A stretch of DNA of 39,800 nt from CAZFHP01 sp964519365 (GTDB lineage Bacteria > Babelota > Babeliae > Babelales > RVW-14), in the NCBI GenBank assembly GCA_964519365.1, contig CAZFHP010000010.1, positions 1 to 39,800 of the forward strand, given 5' to 3'. The first letter of the stretch is position 1, and each line of letters opens with the position of its first letter. A model generated the notes under the pieces. The model searched no databases. It was not told the DNA's origin and was given only the letters and a program-made list of their open reading frames with translations. Positions 15,351 through 24,618 of the stretch are shown piece by piece. Made by a program: the position numbers and the translations under genes.

Positions 15351-17081
15351 CTACGTCGTCGGCGCCCCGACTTTTGTTCTTAAATCTCCAAGCTTCTTTT
15401 TAAGCTCAGCCAACCGTTCGCTTAACGTAACCAGCTTGTTTTTAAGAACAACCAACACCCCCCTGAGCTTTACCAGTTTAATTTTAAGCTTCTCAAGCGG
15501 CGGCAATTGCGTATAAAGAAAATCCCGTATTTTTTTTACGTCAAAAATCAACCGTTTATCCACAGCTTCTTTAATTTTTTTTTCTACGGCTTGCTCAAAT
15601 GTATTTAATTTACTTTTACTTTTTAAATCTGCTTTAAACTTTGTTAACCATGTCTGAACAAAATAATCTTCTGGCTTGCGATCCGGCATTAAACGAAATA
15701 AATCTTCTTTCGAGCGCTCACTAGGAATTCCGTTAGAAAAAAGCGTTTCTATTGCAGATTTTAATGGCTCACTTGAATAAGCTGTAAATTCTGGGATTTG
15801 CATCACCTCTGAATTTTCGTTACAAAACGTTATCACTACATCCTTTATCTCTCCTCGAAATTTTTCATCAAGAAATACTTCTAGCCCAGCACTATCACCA
15901 TAAAAGCGCACAACAAGCGTATCCATCACATTGTAAAACTCAACCAATAGTTTTTTTTCTTCTAAAATTTCCTTGAGAATATCCCATGCTTTTGTATCCC
16001 CAATTGTTCCAACAAACAAGTCCAACAAACACTTCTGTCCTTTTTGCTGCGAACCAGCGAACAAAAGAAATTCACGTAATTTATCTATATCTTTTTCTAA
16101 GTTTTTTGCTTTCAAAAAAGCAACAACTGCGGGCACGACAAGTTCAAAGTAGTCTTTCATAAAAGTTCCACCCGCAAAACTTTTTGCAATAAATTGAACT
16201 GTCGGATTATTTATCTGATTCCCGCCTAATGAATCAAAACAAAAAACAATTTTCTTTCCTTCAACTTTCGCTAAAGCCATAGATATCCAATGCTTATACC
16301 TTTGAGAAAATGCAATACCCAAAAAATCACCCTCAACATCATTGATCATTTTAAATATTCTAAACGGCAAAATATCAATATCACCAGAGCTATTTAAAGC
16401 CTGTGTAAAATAATTATCTCGCCAGGCTAGGGCTAAAACAAAAGATAACTGACTCTGATCTAGCATTACCGGAAGAAAATTAGGATACATCACTCCCTTA
16501 TGATCCCCAGACTTATTCTCTTCAAATGCAGTAACAACATTCATTTTATCAATAAACAATCTAACTTCTTTACTTTTCGCATCTTGCTTGAGTTTTACTC
16601 TATCTTTTTGATCGCCAAGTCTTGTTTCCAATTCTTGTTGATATGCTAGCAAAGCCTTCTTACTATCCTCATTATCTTTAATTTCCAAAAGTTTTGCCTT
16701 TACTGCCTCAAACTTTTGTACAGACTCAGCATAAAAAGTTTTTCCTGTCTTTCCAGTAAATACGTTTAGTGTTTCACTCGTAGGATTTGCAACAAATTTT
16801 TCAGCAGCAAGAATATTCTTTACCGCATAATAACCACAATAAGATTCTACTGATGGTTGTTTATCGACAACTATCTGATACAAAGGAACACCGTTTGCAA
16901 GAGTTTTTTTTGACCCTTTAATTTTACCACCTTGCTCAAGCAGCCTCTGAATCTCTGTAAATTTAGGAGTCGAACTTGACTGGGCAGCATGCAAAATAAA
17001 AGAACTTAAGCTCGTAATCAAAACCATGCTCAAAATAATCTTTAGGGGGGTAAGCTTGAACCAAATTAATAGACGCAACAT
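15351..17081 (-). CDS. Exported protein with candidate papain-like cysteine peptidase domain and C-terminal coiled coil
   Basis: A 576-residue protein. I chose ATG 17081 (GGGAG, 6 nt upstream), giving a signal peptide with cleavage after LHA near residue 32; an upstream in-frame ATG at 17183 would bury it. Seen: Q75-x6-C82-G-Y-Y-A, then H264-W-I-S-M, then FCFD283-S-L-G-G. The order Gln, Cys, His, Asp is that of papain-fold peptidases, while the wording 'HW......DSLGG' and 'Q......CGYYA' recalls Ulp1/adenain-type deubiquitinating or deSUMOylating peptidases, whose order is His, Asp, Gln, Cys. A peptidase or isopeptidase role is inference. Residues about 525-570 form a Leu-heptad coiled coil. 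It is divergent from the C11 peptidase gene. Confidence 0.5.
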   Translation of the reverse strand: MLRLLIWFKLTPLKIILSMVLITSLSSFILHAAQSSSTPKFTEIQRLLEQGGKIKGSKKTLANGVPLYQIVVDKQPSVESYCGYYAVKNILAAEKFVANPTSETLNVFTGKTGKTFYAESVQKFEAVKAKLLEIKDNEDSKKALLAYQQELETRLGDQKDRVKLKQDAKSKEVRLFIDKMNVVTAFEENKSGDHKGVMYPNFLPVMLDQSQLSFVLALAWRDNYFTQALNSSGDIDILPFRIFKMINDVEGDFLGIAFSQRYKHWISMALAKVEGKKIVFCFDSLGGNQINNPTVQFIAKSFAGGTFMKDYFELVVPAVVAFLKAKNLEKDIDKLREFLLFAGSQQKGQKCLLDLFVGTIGDTKAWDILKEILEEKKLLVEFYNVMDTLVVRFYGDSAGLEVFLDEKFRGEIKDVVITFCNENSEVMQIPEFTAYSSEPLKSAIETLFSNGIPSERSKEDLFRLMPDRKPEDYFVQTWLTKFKADLKSKSKLNTFEQAVEKKIKEAVDKRLIFDVKKIRDFLYTQLPPLEKLKIKLVKLRGVLVVLKNKLVTLSERLAELKKKLGDLRTKVGAPTT

Positions 17082-17234
17082 GAATCTCTCTCCCGTCAAA
17101 AAAAGCTTGAATTTCAACATAATTTTCAATTCACAAGCAAAATCTTGCTTTTGTTTTACGATTTTCTTTAATGTTATAAGCACGTAAAAAACAAATTTCC
17201 ATATATGTCATAGTACCAAAAGGGAGAAAGGGAT

Positions 17235-18620
17235 ATGAAGATATCTTGTCAGAAAAAGTTTTTATCAGCGATTAGACTTACTACCATCATATTTATTTCG
17301 CTGGCCTTCTTAGAAAGTTTGAGTGTTACAGCCAATGCAAAAACAAATACCTTAAGTAAAGATTCAATAACCGCACGTATTAAAAAAACAAAGAAAAAAA
17401 AGAAGCAAAAAAAGAAAAATAAAAACACACTTGCCGAATGGACGGTTCTTACGTATATCCAGGCTGATAATAACTTAGCATCATACGCACACTATAATAT
17501 TAACGACATGCAACGAGCCGGGTCAACAGACAAAGTAAATATTTTGATCCAGTGGGATCAGCCATATAACAGAAAAACATGGCGTTATAAAATTACCAAA
17601 GGGGGGAAAGTAGAAGACGAGTCTTTGAGCCAAGAAATGGGAATCAAGCCAGTAAAAGAACTTGTCGACGCTATGGAATGGGCACAAAGAAAATATCCAG
17701 CAAAACACTATATGCTTGTTCTTTGGAATCACGGAAACGGCGTGCTTGACAGAAGCAGAAACTTAAGCTCGTTTGCACTTAACCCATGGCTAGAAATACC
17801 AGGATATCCCAACCAAAAAGAACGTGGGATCTTGTATGACGACTCAGACGATACATTTGTGAGCAACAGAGATCTTTCAAACGCATTTAGCCAAATCAAA
17901 AGCTTACTGGGCAAAAAAATAGATATCGTTGGAATGGATGCCTGCTTAATGGCCATGACCGAAGTCGGCTATCAAATAAGAAACTACGCAGACTATCTTG
18001 TTGGGTCTGAACATCTAGAACCTGGTAACGGATGGGATTATTCTGGCTTTTTAAAACCATTAGTTAACAACCCTGAGCTTTTTGGGGCAGAAGAACTTGC
18101 AGCAAGTGTTGTTCTGTCATACGCCAACTACTATAAAGATCGATACTCAAGCTATACTCAATCAAGTATCAAACTGAGTAATTTAAACACACTCACACAA
18201 AAAATTAATGCCATAATTAGTCGAGTTGAAGATTGTTATAACGTTAAGCGTAAAAGAACCTACAATCTTGTAAAACGAGCACATAACAAGTCTATTAAAT
18301 TCTTTACAAAGAGCTATCTTGATCTTTACTCGTTTTTAAAAAATCTTCGAAAAAAAGCTCGTCAATATCGCCGAAGAAAAAAAGAAAAAAATAATCGCTA
18401 CAAATATTCACTTGCTCAATTAGAAATCGCTATTGTTAATGGTATGAAAGAAGTTAAAAACACCATCAGTTCAAATGCCGTTGGTAGTCGTTATAAAAAC
18501 GCAAAGGGAATCTCTATCTACTACCCTAAACGATATATTAATTCGTCGTATTTAAAAACAGCTTTTGCTCAAAACACCTTATGGCTCAGCTTTATTAAAA
18601 AATACAAAATTAACAAATAA
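17235..18620 (+). CDS. Exported clostripain-family (C11) cysteine peptidase
   Basis: A 461-residue protein. Seen: signal peptide (cleavage after NAKA-type site near residue 35), a Lys-rich linker (about 50-64), then a C11 domain: TYIQADNNLASYAHYNINDM, MLVLWNHGNG with catalytic H166, ILYDDSDDTFVS, and IVGMDACLMAMTEV with nucleophile C237. Clostripain-type enzymes cleave after Arg or Lys and often self-process at basic sites; the basic linker could be such a site (inference). The domain continues with GSEHLEPGNGWDY, the usual family follow-up. GGGAGAAAGGG precedes the ATG. A rho-independent terminator follows at 18658. Confidence 0.88.
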   Translation: MKISCQKKFLSAIRLTTIIFISLAFLESLSVTANAKTNTLSKDSITARIKKTKKKKKQKKKNKNTLAEWTVLTYIQADNNLASYAHYNINDMQRAGSTDKVNILIQWDQPYNRKTWRYKITKGGKVEDESLSQEMGIKPVKELVDAMEWAQRKYPAKHYMLVLWNHGNGVLDRSRNLSSFALNPWLEIPGYPNQKERGILYDDSDDTFVSNRDLSNAFSQIKSLLGKKIDIVGMDACLMAMTEVGYQIRNYADYLVGSEHLEPGNGWDYSGFLKPLVNNPELFGAEELAASVVLSYANYYKDRYSSYTQSSIKLSNLNTLTQKINAIISRVEDCYNVKRKRTYNLVKRAHNKSIKFFTKSYLDLYSFLKNLRKKARQYRRRKKEKNNRYKYSLAQLEIAIVNGMKEVKNTISSNAVGSRYKNAKGISIYYPKRYINSSYLKTAFAQNTLWLSFIKKYKINK

Positions 18621-18657
18621 AATTATTGCGCATACACACCTCTTTCAACTCTAACCC

Positions 18658-18694
18658 AAAAGGTCTAGGAATTCTCTTGTCCTAGACCTTTTTT
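18658..18694 (+). terminator. Rho-independent terminator after the C11 peptidase gene
   Basis: A perfect 13-bp stem (AAAAGGTCTAGGA / TCCTAGACCTTTT) with a 9-nt loop, ending in a T run. It is 38 nt after the stop codon. Confidence 0.9.
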
Positions 18695-18720
18695 GTATTT
18701 GCGATAACATGAGGGTAAAA

Positions 18721-18797
18721 CCCTTCGAGACGCCCGTCTTCGTCCGCCTACGCCTACGGCTACGACGTGACTACGCCGGGCCCTCAGGGCGAACGGG
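18721..18797 (+). repeat. GC-rich REP-like palindromic element
   Basis: A 77-bp GC-rich island in AT-rich surroundings. It begins CCCTTCGAGACG and ends CTCAGGGCGAACGGG, matching the two ends of a dispersed palindromic repeat seen in many environmental bacteria (CCCTTCGA...CTCAGGGCGAACGG), here with an enlarged centre of CCTACG/GCTACG units. It contains GCCCT-C-AGGGC. It sits between a terminator and the NUDIX gene. Confidence 0.55.
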
Positions 18798-18832
18798 AAA
18801 ATATATATTTACCAAGTTATAAAGAGGCCCTC

Positions 18833-19486
18833 ATGACACAACACACACAAAAGAATAAAATACAAAACAATCAAGCTAAAGCGAACGTAAGCAATCTTAA
18901 GCGCGACGAAAAAATTTTAGTCGTTAGCAAAAATAAGCTTTTCCCAGAAGAAGTTCCTGCAGGTTTTAAACCCATGATAAGCTTTGACGAATATGAAAAC
19001 ATTATCACTCAGCATAAAGAGTTTTTGTGGCGATCAGAAATGGAAACAAACCAAAGCTACAAACAAATTTGTCCCTATTTAGTTTTTAGCTTTCAAGATA
19101 GATTTTTTATCATGCAACGAAAAAGCTCAGCCAGCGAGCAAAGACTTAAAAACAAATATTCTTTTGGCATCGGCGGGCATATTAGAGAAGAAGATATCAC
19201 AAACAAAAACATGGTCGACTGGGCACACAGAGAATTTCACGAAGAAGTTAATTACACAGGATCGTTTACTGTCCAACCATTGGGAATCTTAAACGACGAA
19301 AGCAATGACGTTGGCAAAGTTCACACAGGCTTTGTGTTTTTACTTAAGGGCAATTCGAGCGATATATCTATTCGCTCTGAGCTTAAACACGGGCAACTAT
19401 TAACACTCGAAGAATGCGCAAAGCACCAAGAAAATATGGAAACCTGGAGCCAACTTGTTTTTGAATTTCTCAAACAAAAAGTTTAA
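18833..19486 (+). CDS. NUDIX hydrolase-like protein
   Basis: A 217-residue protein. Seen: FSFQDRFFIMQRKSSASEQRLKNKYSFGIGGHI followed by a Nudix-box core REFHEEVNYTG. The box is stretched: more residues than the canonical seven lie between the first Glu and REFHEE, as in the NUDIX group with a GIGGH motif (COG4112-like). Nudix enzymes cleave nucleoside diphosphates linked to another group; substrate unknown. I chose ATG 18833, preceded by AAAGAGG, over an in-frame GTG at 18767, which lies inside the REP-like element. The same AAAGAGGCC leader occurs before tkt, 17 nt downstream of this gene, so the two form an operon. Confidence 0.75.
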   Translation: MTQHTQKNKIQNNQAKANVSNLKRDEKILVVSKNKLFPEEVPAGFKPMISFDEYENIITQHKEFLWRSEMETNQSYKQICPYLVFSFQDRFFIMQRKSSASEQRLKNKYSFGIGGHIREEDITNKNMVDWAHREFHEEVNYTGSFTVQPLGILNDESNDVGKVHTGFVFLLKGNSSDISIRSELKHGQLLTLEECAKHQENMETWSQLVFEFLKQKV

Positions 19487-19503
19487 TTTTTAAAGAGGCC
19501 TGC

Positions 19504-21438
19504 ATGCAAATATCTCTCTCTCAAGAACAATTATTGTTTTTAAAAAATAAAGCACTGAATATACGTATCGATTCTATTCGTGCAACGACTGAAAGTAAGT
19601 CTGGACACCCAACATCGTGTCTATCTGCTGCAGATATTATTTCAGTAATATTTTTTCACACATTACGTTACGACTATAAAAACCCAAAGAACCCATATAA
19701 CGATAGATTTATTATGTCCAAGGGCCATGCGATACCTGTCATGTATGCAGCTCTTAAAAATTTAGGTGTAATTTCAGACGAAGAACTTTTGTCGCTTAGA
19801 AAGTTTGATTCTGTTCTTGAGGGGCACCCTACGCCACGTTTTATCTATAACGAAGCTGCTACAGGATCTCTTGGCCAGGGGTTATCTATAGGCCTGGGCA
19901 TGGCGCTAAATGCCAAACACTACAAGCTTGATTATAAAACATACGTAATGATGGGTGACGGGGAAATCGCCGAAGGCTCTATCTGGGAAGCAGCAGAGCT
20001 TGCTGCACTCTATAAGCTTGATAATCTTATTGGAATCGTCGATGTTAATCGCCTAGCACAATCAGGCTCTGGCATTCATGATCACGATGTTAAAAAATAT
20101 GCACACAAATTTGATGCTTTTGGTTGGAAAGTGTTTATCGTCGATGGGCACAACATAGAACAAATTCTCGATACGCTCACGCAAGCACAGGCGATTAAAA
20201 ATCAGCCAACTATGCTTATTGCAAAAACATATAAGGGCTATGGGGTCGCTCATGTGCAAGATAAAAATAGTTTTCACGGCAAGCCATTCAAACAAGACGA
20301 ATTACAAAACGTTATCAACACGTTACGTCAAACGTTTAAAGAAGCGAGCGAATATACTGGTGATATAACGTTTTCACCTAAAACGCCTGAACAAACAGAT
20401 AACGCAACACACATAAAAACTTCGACCGGTGCTTCTGTAAACACTCCCGACAAACATAAAACTATTGCTATAAATTTGGCACAAGATCCAAACTCAAAAC
20501 TTTTTGACAAAGATCAAGCGATAGCAACACGAAAAGCATACGGGTATGCGCTTGCTGCGCTTGGGCAAGCAAGCAAAGATATATTTACTCTGGACGCTGA
20601 CGTCAAAAACTCGACGTTTGGCGAAATCTTTGAAAAAGAATTTCCAGAACGTTTTGTTCAAAGTTTTATTGCCGAACAAAACATGATCGGGATTACAACT
20701 GGGTTAGAAAGCCGGGGCAAGGTCCCATTTGCAGCAACGTTTGCTGCTTTTTTAACACGCGCTCATGATCAAATACGTATGGCAGGAATTGGGCATAATG
20801 CGTTACGTTTGTGCGGCTCTCACGCTGGGGTATCTATTGGACAAGATGGCCCATCACAAATGGGACTCGAAGATATTTCTATGATGCGCGCTATACCAAA
20901 TTCTATTGTTCTATACCCAAGCGACGGTATAAGCGCATATAAGCTTGTCGAACAAATGGCTAATTATCATGATGGCATATCGTATTTACGCACAACACGA
21001 TCAAATACACAAAATTTATACGACAAAAACGAAGAATTTCCCATTGGGGGCTGCAAAACGTTACGTCAAAGCGATAACGACAAAGCATGTATTATCGCTG
21101 CAGGAATCACGCTACACGAAGCCCTTAAAGCATACGATATACTCAAAGCTGAGAACATTTCGGTCTCAATAATAGATCTTTATTCGATTAAGCCATTAGA
21201 CGCAAAAACTATTCGAAATATAGCAAGTAAATCTAGCAATACGATAATTACCGTCGAAGACCATTATCTAGAAGGCGGGCTTGGCGAAACGGTAGCAAGC
21301 GCCCTGGTAAACGATAATTTTACGATAACTTCTCTGGCTGTAAAAGAAATATCACGCTCTGGAGCCCCAGAGAAGCTTTTAGAATATGCTGGTATAGACG
21401 CACAAAATATTGTTAAAGCCGTACTTGCTAACATATAA
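19504..21438 (+). CDS. tkt: Transketolase
   Basis: A full-length 644-residue thiamine-diphosphate enzyme. Seen: N-terminal TESKSGHPTSCLSAADI, FIMSKGHA, the ThDP motif GDGEIAEGSIWEAAELAALYKLDNLIGIVDVNRLAQSG, the second-half start FDKDQAIATRKAYGYAL, central FAATFAAFLTRAHDQIRMAG and SHAGVSIGQDGPSQMGLEDISMMRAIPN, and a C-terminal transketolase domain. It moves two-carbon units between sugar phosphates in the pentose phosphate pathway. A Thr/Ser/Asn-rich linker (about 295-325) joins the halves, a layout closer to the compact transketolases of animals and some bacteria than to E. coli TktA. It is translated 17 nt after the NUDIX gene. Confidence 0.95.
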   Translation: MQISLSQEQLLFLKNKALNIRIDSIRATTESKSGHPTSCLSAADIISVIFFHTLRYDYKNPKNPYNDRFIMSKGHAIPVMYAALKNLGVISDEELLSLRKFDSVLEGHPTPRFIYNEAATGSLGQGLSIGLGMALNAKHYKLDYKTYVMMGDGEIAEGSIWEAAELAALYKLDNLIGIVDVNRLAQSGSGIHDHDVKKYAHKFDAFGWKVFIVDGHNIEQILDTLTQAQAIKNQPTMLIAKTYKGYGVAHVQDKNSFHGKPFKQDELQNVINTLRQTFKEASEYTGDITFSPKTPEQTDNATHIKTSTGASVNTPDKHKTIAINLAQDPNSKLFDKDQAIATRKAYGYALAALGQASKDIFTLDADVKNSTFGEIFEKEFPERFVQSFIAEQNMIGITTGLESRGKVPFAATFAAFLTRAHDQIRMAGIGHNALRLCGSHAGVSIGQDGPSQMGLEDISMMRAIPNSIVLYPSDGISAYKLVEQMANYHDGISYLRTTRSNTQNLYDKNEEFPIGGCKTLRQSDNDKACIIAAGITLHEALKAYDILKAENISVSIIDLYSIKPLDAKTIRNIASKSSNTIITVEDHYLEGGLGETVASALVNDNFTITSLAVKEISRSGAPEKLLEYAGIDAQNIVKAVLANI

Positions 21439-21460
21439 ACAACTCACGTTGTTATATATT

Positions 21461-21489
21461 TTGTGATTTTTGCTTGCAAAAATTATAAG
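21461..21489 (+). promoter_or_regulatory. Candidate promoter for tRNA-Asp (and perhaps uvrB)
   Basis: TTGTGA (21461-21466), 17-bp spacer, TATAAG (21484-21489). The leader that follows contains a small hairpin, TACCC-TTT-GGGTA at 21507-21519, before the tRNA at 21532. Confidence 0.4.
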
Positions 21490-21531
21490 ATTTGGCACAA
21501 TAATACTACCCTTTGGGTAACATTACCGGAA

Positions 21532-21609
21532 GGGGCTGTAGCTCAGTTTGGTTAGAGCGTTCGCCTGTCACGCGAAAGGTCGCGGGTTCGAGCCCCGTCA
21601 GCCCCGCCA
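21532..21609 (+). tRNA. tRNA-Asp (GTC)
   Basis: Acceptor GGGGCTG pairs with CAGCCCC, discriminator G, encoded CCA. Anticodon stem TTCGC/GCGAA encloses CTGTCAC, anticodon GTC. T-loop GTTCGAGCC. uvrB begins 112 nt downstream on the same strand. Confidence 0.96.
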
Positions 21610-21721
21610 GTTTTCCCAGCTATCTCAGTTTTTTTAAAATTTTATTTTATTTGCGCCCAACTCTTTTAGCGTTTTTCTCTCGTATTTTTCTTTTTTTTGT
21701 CTTTTTAGTATCCTAAAATTT

Positions 21722-23701
21722 ATGAAATCAAAAAAAAGCGCTTTTAACCTTACATCACCGTTTAAGCCATCAGGCGACCAGCCGCAGGCTATTAAAGAAC
21801 TGCGTGAACATAGGCCAGGCAAATCGACGCTCTTGGGCGTCACAGGCTCGGGAAAAACGTTCACACTGGCCAACGTCATCGCCCAGCAAAACAGAAACGT
21901 TTTGGTATTATCACCAAACAAAACACTTGCTGCGCAGCTGTACGAAGAATTTTCGCTTTTTTTCCCAAAAAACAAAGTCTGTTACTTTGTCAGTTACTAC
22001 GATTATTATCAGCCAGAGTCGTATTTGCCCAATCAAGATATTTATATCGCCAAAGAAACAAAAGTAAATACAGAAATCGAAAGATTACGTGTCGAGGCAA
22101 CAGCCTCGTTAATTAACCGTAACGACGTTATTGTCATCGCCTCTGTTTCAGCTATCTACTCACTGGGCAACCCATGTGATTATAAAAATCTGGCTTTTAA
22201 ATTAAAAGTCGGGCAAAAAATCTCCCGTAAAGAACTTATCGCCCAGCTTATCTTTATTCAGTACAAACGTAACGATGTCGATGTCTTGCCAGGAACGTTT
22301 CGCGTCATGGGCAATACGATAACAATTAACGTCCCGTATTTACATGATAATATACGCATAGAACTCTTTGGAAACAATATCGATATTATCGAAATAGTTG
22401 ATAAGCACGAGCATAAAATATTACAAACTCTTGATAATTTTCTAATTTTCCCAGCAAAACACTTTGTCACGACTGAAGAAAAGCGTGAAGCAGCTATCAC
22501 ACAAATCGAAACTGACCTTGAGCGCGAACTAGCAAGTATAACAAACCCTCTTTATAAAGAGAGATTACGCACACGCATAAAACACGACCTTGATATGATC
22601 AAAGAAACAGGATACTGTTCTGGGATAGAAAATTACTCACGTTACTTTGACGGGCGCAAGCCTGGGCAAGCCCCACATTCACTTTTCGAGTTTTTCGATA
22701 AAGACTTCTTGCTTATTATCGACGAATCACATATCGCGCTGCCGCAATTGCATGGCATGTATAAGGGCGACAAAGCGCGCAAAAAATCTCTTATTGAATT
22801 TGGCTTTCGATTACAATCAGCATATGATAATCGCCCACTTAAATTTGAAGAAATCGAAAAGTATTTTAACGACGTTATCTTCGTTTCTGCGACCCCGGGC
22901 GATTATGAAAAAAAAGAAAGCGATGCAATCGTCGAACAAGTTATACGCCCAACAGGAATTTTAGACCCACAAATAGAGATCGTTAAGCGTGAGGGGCAAA
23001 TAGAACACTTGATATCACAAATTCAAGATACTACAAAAAAGGGCTACCGAACGCTTATAACTGTTTTAACAAAAAAAGCTGCTGAAGACTTAGCACAGTA
23101 TTTAGAAAACAAAAAAATCAAAGTGTGCTACATGCACAGCGATATCAAGACACCACAGCGAACAGAACTTTTACATAAGCTTCGCTTGGGAACGTTTGAT
23201 TGCCTTGTTGGGATTAACTTATTACGTGAAGGCTTAGACTTACCAGAAGTTGCTCTTGTTGCCATTATGGACGCAGATATTGCAAGTTTCTTGCGTGACG
23301 AACGCTCACTTATTCAAACAATTGGTCGAGCTGCTCGAAATACCGAAAGTCGTGTTCTCTTTTACGCAGACAAAATTACTGTCTCTATGCAACGAGCGAT
23401 AGATGAAACAAACAGACGCCGTGCGCTTCAGGAGACATATAATAAACAGCACGGGATCACGCCGGAAAGCGTAAAACGAGAAGTTAAAAAAAGTATTACG
23501 AAACTTCAAGAAAATATTCGCAAAGCGTCAAAAGCCGCTGGGCGTAAGAAAAAAATTAAACCAAAAACACCCGAAGACGCAAAAATACTTATCTCTCAGT
23601 TAGAAGAAGAAATGAAAGAAGCGGCTGAAAATCTTAAATTCGAAAAGGCAATCGAGCTGCGCGATAGGATTTTGGCAATTCAAAAACAATTTTTGCAATA
23701 A
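21722..23701 (+). CDS. uvrB: Excinuclease ABC subunit B
   Basis: A 659-residue protein with all UvrB landmarks. Seen: opening FKPSGDQPQAIKEL, Walker A GVTGSGKT (39-46), beta-hairpin YYDYYQPESYLPNQDIYIAKE that probes damaged DNA, Walker B DESH, helicase motifs VLTKKAAEDLAQYL and GINLLREGLDLPEVALVAIMDADIASFLRDERSLIQTIGRAARN, and a C-terminal UVR domain (ISQLEEEMKEAAENLKFEKAIELRDRI) that binds UvrC. Role: damage verification in nucleotide excision repair. There is no strong Shine-Dalgarno before the ATG. No uvrA or uvrC is in the window, as is usual for scattered uvr genes. Confidence 0.97.
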   Translation: MKSKKSAFNLTSPFKPSGDQPQAIKELREHRPGKSTLLGVTGSGKTFTLANVIAQQNRNVLVLSPNKTLAAQLYEEFSLFFPKNKVCYFVSYYDYYQPESYLPNQDIYIAKETKVNTEIERLRVEATASLINRNDVIVIASVSAIYSLGNPCDYKNLAFKLKVGQKISRKELIAQLIFIQYKRNDVDVLPGTFRVMGNTITINVPYLHDNIRIELFGNNIDIIEIVDKHEHKILQTLDNFLIFPAKHFVTTEEKREAAITQIETDLERELASITNPLYKERLRTRIKHDLDMIKETGYCSGIENYSRYFDGRKPGQAPHSLFEFFDKDFLLIIDESHIALPQLHGMYKGDKARKKSLIEFGFRLQSAYDNRPLKFEEIEKYFNDVIFVSATPGDYEKKESDAIVEQVIRPTGILDPQIEIVKREGQIEHLISQIQDTTKKGYRTLITVLTKKAAEDLAQYLENKKIKVCYMHSDIKTPQRTELLHKLRLGTFDCLVGINLLREGLDLPEVALVAIMDADIASFLRDERSLIQTIGRAARNTESRVLFYADKITVSMQRAIDETNRRRALQETYNKQHGITPESVKREVKKSITKLQENIRKASKAAGRKKKIKPKTPEDAKILISQLEEEMKEAAENLKFEKAIELRDRILAIQKQFLQ

Positions 23702-23747
23702 TTGTCTAAAGTTGCTTTTTCTATCCACAATAACGTATTGTAAATTC

Positions 23748-24578
23748 ATGAAAAACTTAAACCAACTATTTTTTATTTTTATCTGGGGCACAATAGGTCT
23801 TACACAAACATGCTTATCTATGACTATGGATAAAACGCTTGATATTTATAACAACACAGCTGATTACGTTCCTGAATTCCAAGAAAAATTATGGCACAAC
23901 TTACCCCTACACAGGGCTGCGCGAACATTTAATATAAAAACAAACCCTGACACAGGGAAATTTGTAAAAATACAAACAGACGTAAAAACAATAGAGCTCT
24001 TTATTCGAGAAAACCAACGCAAAGAATTATTTTTTGCAACACTATTTCATCCCGATGCAAATGGAGAAACTCCCTTACATATTGCAATACGGCAGACAGT
24101 CTTCCCAACATCGTTTGGTCATGCTCGTTTTAGGACAAGAATAAGCCCAGGTCATTTAAAGATTATTCGACTATTACTCGGAAGCAAGAAAACGGAAGCT
24201 CGAAATAAGCATCTTTTTACCGCAGGGGTAAAAAAACAAAACAAAAATGGGTTTACAGCTCTTCATTATGCTGCTTACTATAATCTTCCAGAGGGAATAG
24301 ATTTGCTCCTAAAAACAGAGCCTAAACTCATGAGAATCAAAGATAAATGGGGACGCACAGCAATCCACTGGGCTGTACTGTGTCGAAACAAAGAAGCAGC
24401 TATTTGCCTGGTCAAACACAAAACAAATACTCGCGAACCTGATAAATTTAGGAAAACCGCCCTCGACTATGCCAAAAAAACCGACACCGATGACAACGAT
24501 TATGACGAAACAGAAATGATCGCTCTTTTATCCAGACGCAAAAAAAGAACCCCGCTATCTCAACGTTCGTATCGATAA
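23748..24578 (+). CDS. Exported ankyrin-repeat protein
   Basis: A 276-residue protein from the ATG at 23748 (an ATG 36 nt earlier would precede a signal peptide with a poor extension). Seen: signal peptide ending near QTCLS (residue 24), then ankyrin repeats with the hallmarks LPLHRAAR, NGETPLHIAIRQ with IIRLLLGSK, NGFTALHYAAYYNLPEGIDLLLK, and WGRTAIHWAVLCRNKEAAICLVK, then FRKTALDYAKK. Ankyrin repeats bind proteins and carry no catalysis. Exported ankyrin proteins are common candidate effectors of intracellular bacteria; that role is inference here. A 25-30-residue insertion splits the second repeat (FPTSFGHARFRTRISPGH). The ribosome site is weak. Confidence 0.85.
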   Translation: MKNLNQLFFIFIWGTIGLTQTCLSMTMDKTLDIYNNTADYVPEFQEKLWHNLPLHRAARTFNIKTNPDTGKFVKIQTDVKTIELFIRENQRKELFFATLFHPDANGETPLHIAIRQTVFPTSFGHARFRTRISPGHLKIIRLLLGSKKTEARNKHLFTAGVKKQNKNGFTALHYAAYYNLPEGIDLLLKTEPKLMRIKDKWGRTAIHWAVLCRNKEAAICLVKHKTNTREPDKFRKTALDYAKKTDTDDNDYDETEMIALLSRRKKRTPLSQRSYR

Positions 24579-24597
24579 AATCCGCACTTTTATGCAC

Positions 24598-24618
24598 AAT
24601 TTGACAAAATGTCAAATT
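24598..24618. promoter_or_regulatory. Palindromic operator-like site
   Basis: A perfect inverted repeat: arms AATTTGACA and TGTCAAATT around AAA. The right arm doubles as the -35 box of the promoter at 24610-24639, a typical repressor position. No GC-rich stem is formed, so it is unlikely to be a terminator. The regulator is unknown. Confidence 0.55.

Noticed and set aside
18767..18832. Upstream GTG start for the NUDIX protein
   Set aside because: It lies within the REP-like element; ATG 18833 has an AAAGAGG ribosome site identical to that of tkt.
21739..21975. Leftward open frame opposite the start of uvrB
   Set aside because: Shadow of a highly conserved gene.
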